Source: JBMNFI01 sp050949225
GTDB taxonomy: Bacteria > Bacillota > Dehalobacteriia > UBA4068
NCBI GenBank assembly: GCA_050949225.1
Contig: JBMNFI010000001.1
Location: 558,001-622,000, forward strand
Length of the DNA stretch: 64,000 nucleotides
Direction: 5' to 3'
The notes below the pieces were generated by a model. It was not told the DNA's origin, did no database searches, and was given only the letters and a program-made list of their open reading frames with translations. The translations under genes and the position numbers were made by a program. Positions 33,413 to 41,686 of this stretch are shown here, in pieces (the stretch's first letter is position 1; each line of letters starts with the position of its first letter).

Positions 33413-33855
33413 TAAATCACCTCAACCTTTCCGCCGACAGCCATAATTTTTTCTGCCGCACTTTTGGTTGTTGGTACCTTTACAATTAATTTTTTGGAGA
33501 TCTCACCATTAGATAAAATTTTCACACCATCCCTGGCATTTTTTATAATACCAGAAGTCAAAAGCAAATCTTCTGTTACCACAGTATCATTGCTGAATTG
33601 GTTTAAATCTTCTAAACTTACTTCAATAATTTTTTTCTTAAAAATATTGACAAAACCTCTTTTAGGCAAACGGCGATGCAAGGGCATCTGACCACCCTCA
33701 AATCCTAAGCGAACGCCACCGCCTGCACGGGAATTTTGGCCGTTACAACCCCTACCACAGGTTTTACCTGATCCGGAACCTGTACCACGCCCAACTCTCA
33801 CGGCTTTTTTACGAGAACCGGGAGCAGGTGATAACTGATTGAGTTTCATGCTCAC
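33412..33855 (-). CDS. rplO: 50S ribosomal protein L15
   Basis: Late-assembly large-subunit protein, 147 residues. The Gly/Arg-rich N-terminal arm (VGRGTGSGSGKTCGRGCNGQ) reaches into 23S rRNA; two Cys in this arm are unusual but seen in some clostridia. The C-terminal domain has GEISKKLIVKV and SAAEKIMAVGGKVEVI. GGAGG lies before the ATG. It is coupled to secY by a one-base stop-start overlap. Confidence 0.98.
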   Translation of the reverse strand: MSMKLNQLSPAPGSRKKAVRVGRGTGSGSGKTCGRGCNGQNSRAGGGVRLGFEGGQMPLHRRLPKRGFVNIFKKKIIEVSLEDLNQFSNDTVVTEDLLLTSGIIKNARDGVKILSNGEISKKLIVKVPTTKSAAEKIMAVGGKVEVI

Positions 33856-33877
33856 ACCTCCCTACTTAGTGTTGTAA

Positions 33878-34066
33878 TTATTGTGCATCAGCTGACTCAA
33901 CAGTAACCAAATGGGCAACTGTCTGAGTTTTCCCGACAATATCCGGTGTATCTTCATGAATTACACTGGAATTCATCTTTTTCAACCCCAAAGCCACCAA
34001 AGTGGCTTTCTGTTTTTTATTATAACCAATGGGACTTTTGGTCAAGGTAATTTTAATCTTTGCCAT
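33878..34066 (-). CDS. rpmD: 50S ribosomal protein L30
   Basis: Short large-subunit protein, 62 residues. It has the TLTKSPIGYNKKQKATLVAL start and the DTPDIVGKTQTVAHLV end of the family. A GGGGGAAGAA site precedes the ATG. It lies 11 bp after rpsE and 22 bp before rplO, in the standard spc order. Confidence 0.97.
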   Translation of the reverse strand: MAKIKITLTKSPIGYNKKQKATLVALGLKKMNSSVIHEDTPDIVGKTQTVAHLVTVESADAQ

Positions 34067-34077
34067 TATTCTTCCCC

Positions 34078-34578
34078 CTAACCTAAAATCTCTTCAGGGG
34101 ATTTCCCCCTTAAACGACTAACTTCTTCAACAGTTTTCATAGCTCTAAGTCCGGCCATGGTAGCTCTAACCATATTGATAGGATTATTAGATCCTAAAGA
34201 TTTAGTCAGAATGTTTTTTACCCCTGCAGACTCAAGCACCGCACGCACCGGGCCACCGGAAATAACGCCGGTACCTTCAGCGGCCGGTTTTAAGAGCACT
34301 TTGCCTGCACCATAACGGCCAACGATCTCATGGGGCACAGTACCATTAATTACAGGCACACGAACCATGTTTTTTTTGGCATCTTCAACGCCTTTTCTGA
34401 TTGCCTCAGGAACCTCCGTTGCTTTACCTAAGCCGGCTCCTATGTTACCATTGCCATCACCGACTACCACCAAGGCGCTGAAGCTGAAGCGGCGACCACC
34501 CTTGACCACTTTGGCCACACGGTTGATATTAACTACTTTTTCTGTTAATTCTAACTTATTGGCATCCATTTTTGCCAT
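34078..34578 (-). CDS. rpsE: 30S ribosomal protein S5
   Basis: Protein of the mRNA entry tunnel and decoding accuracy, 166 residues. The dsRNA-binding N-domain carries VVKGGRRFSFSALVVVGDG and the C-domain GTGVISGGPVRAVLESAGV. Both are fully typical. A GGAGG site lies upstream. It follows rplR by 17 bp. Confidence 0.98.
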   Translation of the reverse strand: MAKMDANKLELTEKVVNINRVAKVVKGGRRFSFSALVVVGDGNGNIGAGLGKATEVPEAIRKGVEDAKKNMVRVPVINGTVPHEIVGRYGAGKVLLKPAAEGTGVISGGPVRAVLESAGVKNILTKSLGSNNPINMVRATMAGLRAMKTVEEVSRLRGKSPEEILG

Positions 34579-34595
34579 CTAATACCCTCCTTCGC

Positions 34596-34958
34596 TTAAA
34601 ACTCCAGGCCACCTTCTCTGGCACCATCGGCTAAAGCTGCGACTCTGCCATGATAGAGCAGTCCGCCACGGTCAAAAACTACTTTTGTAATGTTCTGTGT
34701 TTTTGCTTTTTCAGCTAACAGTAATCCAACTTTTTTGGCGGCTTCCTGGTTCCCACCATAAATATCTTTCAAAGAAGCATCTAAAGAAGATGCCGCTGCT
34801 AAAGTCACACCTTTATGATCGTCAATCACTTGCGCATAAATATGTCTGGCACTTCTAAAAACAGCTAAACGGGGACAAGTTGCGGTGCCAAATAAATTTT
34901 TACGAGCACGATAATGTTTTTTAGCTCTAACAGCTTTTCTATTAACTTTTTTGAACAT
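34596..34958 (-). CDS. rplR: 50S ribosomal protein L18
   Basis: 5S rRNA-binding protein, about 120 residues. The start I use (ATG at 34956-34958, GGAAGTGA upstream) gives MFKKVNRKAVRAKKHYRARK, which matches other L18 proteins; a longer in-frame start would overlap the spacer after rplF. The C-terminal VVFDRGGLLYHGRVAALADG box is conserved. It belongs to the spc operon. Confidence 0.97.
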   Translation of the reverse strand: MFKKVNRKAVRAKKHYRARKNLFGTATCPRLAVFRSARHIYAQVIDDHKGVTLAAASSLDASLKDIYGGNQEAAKKVGLLLAEKAKTQNITKVVFDRGGLLYHGRVAALADGAREGGLEF

Positions 34959-35027
34959 ATTTTCACTTCCTTCCAACTGCTCCAAAGGATTATATCCCTT
35001 CTTCCGCACAGTTTCGCTAACAATAAA

Positions 35028-35573
35028 TTAGGCAGTAGTAGCACCGGTTTTACCGGCTTTACGTTTAACATATTCACCAGTATAACGTATCCCCTTACCT
35101 TTATAAGGCTCTGGCGGACGCACACTTCTGATATTAGCCGCAAAAGCACCAACCTTTTCCTTGTCAATGCCTTTGACAATAATTTTATTGGGAGCAGGAA
35201 CCTCAACTTGTAAATCGGCCCCCGGATCCATTTCCACAGGATGAGAATAACCCACCTGTAAATTGAGTTTAGTACCTTTTAAGCTAGCTCTATAACCCAC
35301 ACCAATCAGTTCCAGGCTTTTTTCAAAACCCTGATTGACACCTGTTATCATATTATCCAACAATGACCTGGTCAACCCATGCAGCGAACGCTGAAATGGA
35401 TCATCGCCGGAACGCTTAACAGTTATAACATTGCTCTCCATTTGCAATTGCATCTCCGACGGAAATTCCCGCACTAAGGTGCCTTTGGATCCCTTGACTT
35501 CTACAGCACTGCCATTAATAGTTACGGTAACTCCGGTCGGAATATTTATAGGCATATTACCAATTCTTGACAT
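35028..35573 (-). CDS. rplF: 50S ribosomal protein L6
   Basis: Large-subunit protein near the GTPase centre, made of two similar domains, 181 residues. It begins MSRIGNMPINIPTGVTV, has the LLDNMITGVNQGFEKSLELI linker and ends in VRPPEPYKGKGIRYTGE with KRKAGK. AGGAGGTG precedes the ATG. It lies 27 bp after rpsH and 70 bp before rplR. Confidence 0.98.
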   Translation of the reverse strand: MSRIGNMPINIPTGVTVTINGSAVEVKGSKGTLVREFPSEMQLQMESNVITVKRSGDDPFQRSLHGLTRSLLDNMITGVNQGFEKSLELIGVGYRASLKGTKLNLQVGYSHPVEMDPGADLQVEVPAPNKIIVKGIDKEKVGAFAANIRSVRPPEPYKGKGIRYTGEYVKRKAGKTGATTA

Positions 35574-35600
35574 TACAACACCTCCTATAGACTTAACTGA

Positions 35601-35999
35601 CTACCAGATATAACAGAGGACTTCTCCGCCCAAACCCTGTTTTCTGGCTAAATTATCAGTCATCAGACCGGATGAAGTAGAAATTATTGCAATTCCTAAA
35701 CCACCCAAAACCTTTGGCAGTTCATCTTTTCTGGCATAAACACGCAGCCCGGGACGAGATATTCTTTTAAGTCCCGTAATAATTTTTTCTTTATCCTTAC
35801 CATATTTGAGATACAAACGCACAATTCCTTGTTTGCCATCCTCTATATATTCAACATCTTTAATAAAACCTTCTTCTTTCAGAATATTAGCCATACCAAT
35901 TTTAGTTTTAGATGCGGGAATTTCTACTTTATCCATAAAAACTATGTTGGCGTTTCTTATTCTGGTTAAGAAATCGGCGATAGGATCGGTAACGACCAT
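35601..35999 (-). CDS. rpsH: 30S ribosomal protein S8
   Basis: Primary 16S rRNA binder and known spc operon repressor in other bacteria, 132 residues. It has DPIADFLTRIRNANI, the ISRPGLRVYARKDELP segment, and the C-terminal ISTSSGLMTDNLARKQGLGG box. AAGGAGG lies upstream of the ATG. It follows rpsZ by 34 bp. Confidence 0.98.
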   Translation of the reverse strand: MVVTDPIADFLTRIRNANIVFMDKVEIPASKTKIGMANILKEEGFIKDVEYIEDGKQGIVRLYLKYGKDKEKIITGLKRISRPGLRVYARKDELPKVLGGLGIAIISTSSGLMTDNLARKQGLGGEVLCYIW

Positions 36000-36033
36000 A
36001 TTAATTAAACCCTCCTTCCGTCAAATGCCCCTA

Positions 36034-36219
36034 TTACCAACTTGATTTGGTAACACCGGGGATTTCGCCTTTATAGGCCAGCTCACGAAAACAAATACGG
36101 CAAATACCAAATTTTCTCATATAAGAATGAGGCCGGCCGCAAATATTGCAGCGATTATATCCTCTAACTTTAAATTTGGGGGTGCGTCTTTGTTTCATTT
36201 TCATTGAAGTTTTAGCCAT
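36034..36219 (-). CDS. rpsZ: 30S ribosomal protein S14, zinc type
   Basis: Short form of S14, 61 residues, in the 30S head. Two CxxC pairs (CNICGRPH and CRICFREL) bind zinc, which defines the type Z protein as against the 89-residue zinc-free rpsN form. Start MAKTSMKMKQRRTPKFKVRG is typical. GGAGG lies 6-7 nt before the ATG. It sits between rplE and rpsH. Confidence 0.98.
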   Translation of the reverse strand: MAKTSMKMKQRRTPKFKVRGYNRCNICGRPHSYMRKFGICRICFRELAYKGEIPGVTKSSW

Positions 36220-36249
36220 GAGTTTTCCTCCTTCTTGAATTTACCTGAC

Positions 36250-36792
36250 TCATCTTTCGGCGAAAGGCATGCCCATCAAGTGTAAAAGCTCACGGCATTC
36301 CTCGTCGGTTTTAGCAGAAGTCACAAAATTAACTTCCAAACCTCTTAATTTATCAATTTTATCATATTCTATTTCCGGAAAAATCAACTGCTCCTTAAGC
36401 CCTAAGGTATAGTTGCCGCGCCCATCAAAGGCTTTAGGTGAAACACCTTTAAAGTCACGCACACGAGGGATCGCTGCAGAAATAAGTTTGTCAACAAATT
36501 CATACATTCTTTCGCCTCTTAAGGTCACCTTACAACCAATTGGCATACCTTCGCGTAATTTAAAAGCAGCAATGGACTTTTTGGCTTTGGTTACAATGGG
36601 TTTTTGCCCGGAAATAACGGTCAAATCATTCACTGCAGAGTCCAAAGACTTAGGGTTTAAAACGGCTTCACCCAAACCCATGTTAAGCACAACTTTATCA
36701 AGTTCGGGAATTTGCATGACATTTTCATAAGCAAATTTTTCCTGCAATTGTGAACGAATTTCACTTTTATATTTATCTTTCAGTCTTGCCAT
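36250..36792 (-). CDS. rplE: 50S ribosomal protein L5
   Basis: Binds 5S rRNA and the P-site tRNA elbow, about 180 residues. I use the ATG at 36790-36792 (GGAGGA, 7-nt spacing), giving MARLKDKYKSEIR; the seven-residue extension overlaps the rplX end. Core segments are PELDKVVLNMGLGEAV, GQKPIVTKAKKSIAAFKLRE and the C-terminal DEECRELLHLMGMPF. Confidence 0.98.
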   Translation of the reverse strand: MARLKDKYKSEIRSQLQEKFAYENVMQIPELDKVVLNMGLGEAVLNPKSLDSAVNDLTVISGQKPIVTKAKKSIAAFKLREGMPIGCKVTLRGERMYEFVDKLISAAIPRVRDFKGVSPKAFDGRGNYTLGLKEQLIFPEIEYDKIDKLRGLEVNFVTSAKTDEECRELLHLMGMPFAER

Positions 36793-36812
36793 AAAAGCTT
36801 CCTCCTCCCTCA

Positions 36813-37169
36813 TTATTTGCTGGATTTATCATCGAAAATAGCGCCGCATTTATTGCATTTACGTTGCTTGCCGCCATCCGCTGAAAACTCTTTATTAATT
36901 CTGACAGGCTGATTACATTTATCACAAAAAAGCATCACATTTGAAGCATCAATTGCTGCTTCCTTTTTAACAATCCCACCTTGTGGTGAAGATTGGGTCG
37001 GCTTAGTATGACGGCTGACTATATTGATTTTATCAACATATATACGACCGGTTTTAGGGTCTGTAGAGATAATTTTACCCTTTTTACCAACATCTTTACC
37101 GGTAATAACCATCACCATATCGCCTTTTTTAAGATTGGTTTTTTTAACTTTAACAGTTGCCTTAGTCAT
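36813..37169 (-). CDS. rplX: 50S ribosomal protein L24
   Basis: Assembly initiator near the exit tunnel, 118 residues. A KOW-like barrel (KKGDMVMVITGKDVGKKGKI) is followed by the RHTKPTQSSPQGGIVKKEA segment. The C-terminus holds two CxxC pairs (CDKC and CNKC), a zinc ribbon kept in only some bacteria. I use the ATG at 37167-37169 with GGAGGTG 6 nt upstream. Confidence 0.97.
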   Translation of the reverse strand: MTKATVKVKKTNLKKGDMVMVITGKDVGKKGKIISTDPKTGRIYVDKINIVSRHTKPTQSSPQGGIVKKEAAIDASNVMLFCDKCNQPVRINKEFSADGGKQRKCNKCGAIFDDKSSK

Positions 37170-37185
37170 TTTTTTCACCTCCGAA

Positions 37186-37554
37186 TTAGAGTACTTCCGG
37201 AGCAAGTGAGATGATTTTCATAAAATCCTTATCTCTCAATTCTCTGGCTACCGGCCCGAAAATACGGGTACCTCTCGGTTGATTGGTCTCGTTGATGATC
37301 ACTCCAGAGTTCTCATCAAAGCGAATATAAGAACCGTCCGGACGACGAATTTCTTTAAGAGTACGTACCACTACAGCCCTGACAATTTCCCCTTTTTTTA
37401 CCACACCACCGGGAGAGGCTTCTTTTACAGAACAAACAATCACATCTCCTACGGTAGCATATTTACGACGAGATCCGCCCAATACTTTAATGCAAAGCAG
37501 TTCTTTTGCGCCCGTGTTATCCCCGACTTTTAACCTTGTCTCAGATTGAATCAC
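37186..37554 (-). CDS. rplN: 50S ribosomal protein L14
   Basis: Interface protein that forms a bridge with 16S rRNA, 122 residues, the invariant length. It opens MIQSETRLKVGDNTGAKEL, has GDVIVCSVKEASPGG and ends RDKDFMKIISLAPEVL. A run of G (AAAGGGGGGC) before the start serves as binding site. It lies 43 bp after rpsQ. Confidence 0.98.
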   Translation of the reverse strand: MIQSETRLKVGDNTGAKELLCIKVLGGSRRKYATVGDVIVCSVKEASPGGVVKKGEIVRAVVVRTLKEIRRPDGSYIRFDENSGVIINETNQPRGTRIFGPVARELRDKDFMKIISLAPEVL

Positions 37555-37597
37555 AGAACCGCCCCCCTTTCAAAATCACTTTGTTTAATTTATAGAA

Positions 37598-37861
37598 CTA
37601 AACAATAGGTGCCTTTTCAAGGATTGATTCCAATCTCCAATTTTTATCTTTGGAAAGAGGTCTGGTTTCCTTAATTAAGACTTTATCGCCTATTCTTGCT
37701 TCATTATTTTCATCATGTACTTTATATTTTTTACTTTTACGAACAATTTTGCCATATAAAGGATGACGTGATTTTCTTTCTACTTTAACCACGATAGTTT
37801 TTTCCATTTTATCGCTGGCCACAATTCCAATGCGACTTTTACGGGAATTTCTTTCAACCAA
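37598..37861 (-). CDS. rpsQ: 30S ribosomal protein S17
   Basis: OB-fold primary 16S rRNA binder, 87 residues. Typical parts are RIGIVASDKMEKTIVVKVER, HPLYGKIVRKSKKYKVHDE and IKETRPLSKDKNWRL. AAGGAGG precedes the ATG. It follows rpmC by 32 bp in the spc cluster. Confidence 0.98.
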   Translation of the reverse strand: MVERNSRKSRIGIVASDKMEKTIVVKVERKSRHPLYGKIVRKSKKYKVHDENNEARIGDKVLIKETRPLSKDKNWRLESILEKAPIV

Positions 37862-37893
37862 TTATAGCTCCTCCTTTCCGACAGCAAACCAAA

Positions 37894-38103
37894 TTATTCA
37901 GCTTGTTCAAGCTCTCTTTGACGGATGACAGTTTTTACCCTTGCCATATCTCTTTTCAGCTTCTTGATAGACATCGGATTATCCAAATTTCCGGTGGCCA
38001 AACGAAAACGCAGATTAAATAATTCTGCTTTCATCTCAACTTCCTTTTGAAAAAGCTCCTCTTGCGATAACTCACGAAGCTCACGAATTTCACTAGCTTT
38101 CAT
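37894..38103 (-). CDS. rpmC: 50S ribosomal protein L29
   Basis: Two-helix protein at the tunnel exit that helps dock trigger factor and SRP, about 69 residues. The family start is MKASEIRELRELSQEEL; the helix KRDMARVKTVIRQRELE ends it. I use the ATG at 38101-38103; an in-frame GTG 12 bp upstream is also possible. Either start overlaps the rplP end, so the two are coupled. Confidence 0.95.
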   Translation of the reverse strand: MKASEIRELRELSQEELFQKEVEMKAELFNLRFRLATGNLDNPMSIKKLKRDMARVKTVIRQRELEQAE

Positions 38104-38527
38104 TGGCTTCACCACCTAATCCTTCACGTTTTACAAACTTGGTTTTAATCGGAAGTTTGTGCTGAGCCAAGCGCATAGCTTCTTTAGCTAAGTTCTCGGG
38201 AACACCGGCAATTTCAAACATCACCCTACCGGGCTTCATCACCGCAACCCAAAATTCCGGAGCCCCTTTACCACTACCCATACGAGTTTCGGCAGGTTTT
38301 TGTGTAACGGGCTTATGGGGAAAAATTTTAATCCAAACCTGACCACCACGTTTAATATAACGAGTCATAGCAATACGCGCAGCCTCTATCTGTCGACTGG
38401 TAATCCAACCACACTCAGTCGCTTGCAGTCCATATTCACCATAAGAGACTTTGTTGCCGCGCAGGGCAACACCTTTCATACGACCGCGGTGTTGACGGCG
38501 ATATTTCACTCTTTTAGGCATTAACAT
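38093..38527 (-). CDS. rplP: 50S ribosomal protein L16
   Basis: Lies beside the A-site and tRNA elbow, 144 residues. MPKRVKYRRQHRGRMKG opens the conserved part; GGQVWIKIFPHKPVTQKPAE and RMGSGKGAPEFWVAVMKPGR are hallmarks. The start could be either of two ATGs 6 bp apart; the first has GAGG 9 nt upstream. It is 1 bp from the rpsC stop. Confidence 0.97.
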   Translation of the reverse strand: MLMPKRVKYRRQHRGRMKGVALRGNKVSYGEYGLQATECGWITSRQIEAARIAMTRYIKRGGQVWIKIFPHKPVTQKPAETRMGSGKGAPEFWVAVMKPGRVMFEIAGVPENLAKEAMRLAQHKLPIKTKFVKREGLGGEANES

Positions 38528-38528
38528 C

Positions 38529-39203
38529 TTACTCGCCCTCCTCCACAGCTTTAGTAGTTACAACAGACTCTTTCTCCGGCAGCACCTCACCCTTATAAAT
38601 CCACACTTTAACACCAATTTTGCCATATGCCGTATTAGCTTCGGCAAAAGCATAATCAATGTCAGCGCGCAAAGTATGAAGAGGCACCTTACCCTCGGCA
38701 TACCATTCGGAACGGGCAATCTCCGCACCGCCTAAACGACCGGCACACATAATTTTGATGCCACCGGCACCCATTCTCATAGTACGATTAACCGTTTGTT
38801 TCATGGCACGACGAAAAGCGATCCGCTTTTCCAAAGATGCCGCAACATTTTCAGCAACCAACTGGGCATCAAGCTCCGGTCTTTTAATCTCAGTTATGTT
38901 GAGGTTGATACTTTTGCCGGTCATTTTTTCCAATTGTTTTTTTAATAGTTCCACTTCCTGTCCGCCACGACCGATTACAATACCGGGTTTGGCAGTAAGA
39001 ATATTGATTTTAATTCTTTTAGCTGCTCTTTCAATTTCAATTTTTGAAATGCCTGCAGCATATAGTTTTTGTTTGATAAACTTACGGATTTGATAATCCT
39101 CATACAAAAAATCTTTAAAATCCTTTTTATTAGCATACCAACGAGTATCCCAATCCTTGATCACACCAATACGAAGTCCCTTAGGATTAACTTTCTGACC
39201 CAC
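38529..39203 (-). CDS. rpsC: 30S ribosomal protein S3
   Basis: Protein of the mRNA entry with helicase role, 224 residues. An N-terminal KH domain has PGIVIGRGGQEVELLKKQLE; the C-domain has GAGGIKIMCAGRLGGAEIAR. Both are standard. AGAGGAGG lies upstream of the ATG, which is 2 bp after rplV. The gene order rplV-rpsC-rplP-rpmC is the usual one. Confidence 0.98.
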   Translation of the reverse strand: MGQKVNPKGLRIGVIKDWDTRWYANKKDFKDFLYEDYQIRKFIKQKLYAAGISKIEIERAAKRIKINILTAKPGIVIGRGGQEVELLKKQLEKMTGKSINLNITEIKRPELDAQLVAENVAASLEKRIAFRRAMKQTVNRTMRMGAGGIKIMCAGRLGGAEIARSEWYAEGKVPLHTLRADIDYAFAEANTAYGKIGVKVWIYKGEVLPEKESVVTTKAVEEGE

Positions 39204-39205
39204 GC

Positions 39206-39547
39206 TTAAACCTCCTCTCTGTCACCCACAACCACAGTAATGTGGCAAGTGCGGTGCAACATTCTATCTGCACGACCCATAGCACGAGGTTTATAACGTT
39301 TCATGCTCGGACCTTGATCAACAAATGCACTGGTAATATATAGGTCTTCCCTATTAAGACTTAAATTGTTTTCAGCATTTGCGGTAGCGGAACGTAATAC
39401 CTTATAAATAGGTTGTGCAGCCCTATTAGGTGTAAATTTTAATATTGCTTCCGCTTCACGTACGCCTTTACCCCTGATGAGATTAATCACAAGCTGAGCC
39501 TTACTGGGGGAGACGCGGATATGCTTAGCTACTGCTTTAGCTTCCAA
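39206..39547 (-). CDS. rplV: 50S ribosomal protein L22
   Basis: Tunnel-lining protein whose beta-hairpin contacts the nascent chain, about 113 residues. I use the TTG at 39545-39547 (GGAGGA, 6-nt spacing), giving MEAKAVAKHIRVSPSKA as in relatives; the longer GTG frame would place the binding site inside the gene. The hairpin region SMKRYKPRAMGRADRM is intact. Confidence 0.96.
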   Translation of the reverse strand: MEAKAVAKHIRVSPSKAQLVINLIRGKGVREAEAILKFTPNRAAQPIYKVLRSATANAENNLSLNREDLYITSAFVDQGPSMKRYKPRAMGRADRMLHRTCHITVVVGDREEV

Positions 39548-39574
39548 AATACTTCCTCCTCTCACTCATTACCG

Positions 39575-39859
39575 CTACTTCAAAGCAGTCGATCTCTCGG
39601 TATGAGAACCATGACCACGGAAGATACGGGTGGTAGCAAATTCTCCAAATTTATGACCTACCATGTCCTCTGTCACATAAACTGGTACATGTCTTCTGCC
39701 GTCATGAACGGCAATGGTATGCCCCACCATCTGCGGGAAAATTGTCGAACGACGAGACCATGTTTTAATAACTTTCTTATCACCAGATTCATTCATTTGT
39801 TCAATACGGGACAATAACTTTTCTTCACAATATGGTCCTTTTTTTAATGATCTGCTCAT
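39575..39859 (-). CDS. rpsS: 30S ribosomal protein S19
   Basis: Head protein near the A-site that pairs with S13, 94 residues. The start MSRSLKKGPYCEEKLL is at the ATG 39857-39859, with GGGAGG upstream; an extended frame of 13 residues has no site. The end HKFGEFATTRIFRGHGSH is conserved. It follows rplB by 48 bp. Confidence 0.97.
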   Translation of the reverse strand: MSRSLKKGPYCEEKLLSRIEQMNESGDKKVIKTWSRRSTIFPQMVGHTIAVHDGRRHVPVYVTEDMVGHKFGEFATTRIFRGHGSHTERSTALK

Positions 39860-39907
39860 GCAGTAAATTCCTCCCTTCAACACATTATGGAGTAACAATT
39901 CTATTTT

Positions 39908-40732
39908 TTACTTACGTCTTTTGATAATCAAATCACTGGACGCTTTCTTTGACCTTCTGGTTTTGGCGCCAAGTGCCGGTTTACCCCAAGGTGTAACAGG
40001 ATGACGTCCTACAGGACTGCGTCCTTCACCACCACCATGTGGGTGATCACAAGGATTCATTACCACACCACGGACACTGGGACGAACCCCCAGCCACCGA
40101 TAACGCCCGGCTTTACCTATTTTAATATTTTCCTGATCAATATTACCGACTTGACCGATAGTGGCACGACAGCGAACTAAAACCATTCTCATTTCACCGG
40201 ATGGCAAACGCAAAGTCGCATATTTGCCTTCTTTAGCCATCAACTGTACAGAAGATCCGGCAGAACGAGCTAACTGCCCCCCCCTACCGGGAGTCAATTC
40301 GACATTATGAATTGTTGAACCCACCGGAATAGAATAAAGCGGCATCGCATTACCAACCTTGATGTCAACTTTCTCGCCGGAAAGCAGCACATCGCCAACT
40401 CTAACACCATAAGGAGCCAAGATATAAGTTTTGACACCATCTGCATAATGCAAAAGAGCAATATTGGCAGTACGATTAGGATCATATTCAATGCTGGCAA
40501 TTTTGGCCGGCACATCATCTTTGCTTCTCTTAAAATCAATAATCCGATACATTTGCTTATGGCCGCCGCCTCGATGTCTAGTGGTAATACGGCCTTGGTT
40601 ATTACGACCACCACTTTTTTTCAGCGGCGCCAGCAGGGATTTCTCCGGCTTAGAGGTAGTGACCTCCTCAAAAGTAGAAACGGTCATGCCTCTGCGTCCG
40701 GGAGAAATCGGTTTGTATTTTTTAATACCCAT
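39908..40732 (-). CDS. rplB: 50S ribosomal protein L2
   Basis: Essential for subunit joining and the peptidyl transferase centre, 274 residues. Marks are RNNQGRITTRHRGGGHKQMY, the SH3-like RNA domain GGQLARSAGSSVQLMAKEG and the C-terminal NPCDHPHGGGEGRSPVGR with its near-catalytic His. GGAGGAAA precedes the ATG. It follows rplW by 26 bp. Confidence 0.98.
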   Translation of the reverse strand: MGIKKYKPISPGRRGMTVSTFEEVTTSKPEKSLLAPLKKSGGRNNQGRITTRHRGGGHKQMYRIIDFKRSKDDVPAKIASIEYDPNRTANIALLHYADGVKTYILAPYGVRVGDVLLSGEKVDIKVGNAMPLYSIPVGSTIHNVELTPGRGGQLARSAGSSVQLMAKEGKYATLRLPSGEMRMVLVRCRATIGQVGNIDQENIKIGKAGRYRWLGVRPSVRGVVMNPCDHPHGGGEGRSPVGRHPVTPWGKPALGAKTRRSKKASSDLIIKRRK

Positions 40733-40758
40733 TTTAGGTTTCCTCCTTCATCACGCTT

Positions 40759-41046
40759 TTACATGCCCTCAAAAATCTGGATCGAGTCGCCCTCTTTAAG
40801 AGTAACAATAGCCCTTTTAGTATCCGGACAATAGCCTTGATAACGACCCATTCTTTTGAGCTTGCCTCTCTGATTTCTGGTTGTCACATTAATGACACTT
40901 ACATCAAAAATTTTTTCAATAGCCCGTTTGATTTCGATCTTATTGGCATCTTTGGCCACAATAAAAGCATATTTGTTTTCTTCCATCAAAATCATGGACT
41001 TTTCCGAAACCATCGGTTTCACTAAAATATCATGAACATCACGCAT
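40759..41046 (-). CDS. rplW: 50S ribosomal protein L23
   Basis: Main docking site at the tunnel exit for trigger factor and SRP, 95 residues. It has KPMVSEKSMILMEENKYAFI, AIEKIFDVSVINVTTRNQ and GRYQGYCPDTKRAIVTL. The ATG overlaps the stop of rplD, so they are coupled. Gene order rplD-rplW-rplB is standard. Confidence 0.98.
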   Translation of the reverse strand: MRDVHDILVKPMVSEKSMILMEENKYAFIVAKDANKIEIKRAIEKIFDVSVINVTTRNQRGKLKRMGRYQGYCPDTKRAIVTLKEGDSIQIFEGM

Positions 41047-41666
41047 TAGCTAAGCACCTCCTCGAGAGTTGCCAAAGCACTTTTAGTCACCACAAACTTA
41101 TCACGCAAAAGCACCAGATAAGTATTCAATGCATCAGGTGCCGCCGTAGAAACAGTAGGTAAGTTTCTAGCCGACAAAATTGCATTGAGGTTATCGGCTT
41201 CCAAAACCACTAAAGAGTTGCCAGCGGAAAATTTATTTAAGATTCCCGCCAATTCCCCGGTTTTAGGAGCCTCAAAGTTAAGATCGTCCAAAACAATTAA
41301 ATCACCATTTTGCGCCTTAACTGACAAAGCGGATAAAAGAGCCGCCCTGCGCATTTTCTTAGGCATATCTATTTTGTGAGAACGTGGGGTAGGCCCAAAG
41401 GTCACACCGCCGCCACGCCAAATGGGATTTCTGCTGGAACCAACGCGTGCTCTGCCGGTTCCCTTCTGACGCCAAGGTTTTCTCCCACCCCCGGAAACCA
41501 TGCCTCTGGTTTTGGTAGAGTGAGTGCCACGGCGCTGAGCTGCTAAATAAACAAGTACAGCTTGATGCATAATCGATTTATTAATTTTAGCATTAAAAAT
41601 TGCGTCTTTAAGTTCAATTTCACCAACAGAAGAACCATCTCTGTCGTATACAGCTACTTTAGTCAT
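41046..41666 (-). CDS. rplD: 50S ribosomal protein L4
   Basis: Tunnel protein and, in many bacteria, the S10 operon repressor; 206 residues. I use the ATG at 41664-41666 with AAGGAGGG upstream, giving MTKVAVYDRDGSSVGEIEL. The rRNA-binding loop GGGRKPWRQKGTGRARVGS is intact. It overlaps rplW by one base and begins 21 bp after rplC. Confidence 0.97.
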   Translation of the reverse strand: MTKVAVYDRDGSSVGEIELKDAIFNAKINKSIMHQAVLVYLAAQRRGTHSTKTRGMVSGGGRKPWRQKGTGRARVGSSRNPIWRGGGVTFGPTPRSHKIDMPKKMRRAALLSALSVKAQNGDLIVLDDLNFEAPKTGELAGILNKFSAGNSLVVLEADNLNAILSARNLPTVSTAAPDALNTYLVLLRDKFVVTKSALATLEEVLS

Positions 41667-41686
41667 ATTAGCCCTCCTTTCCCAAA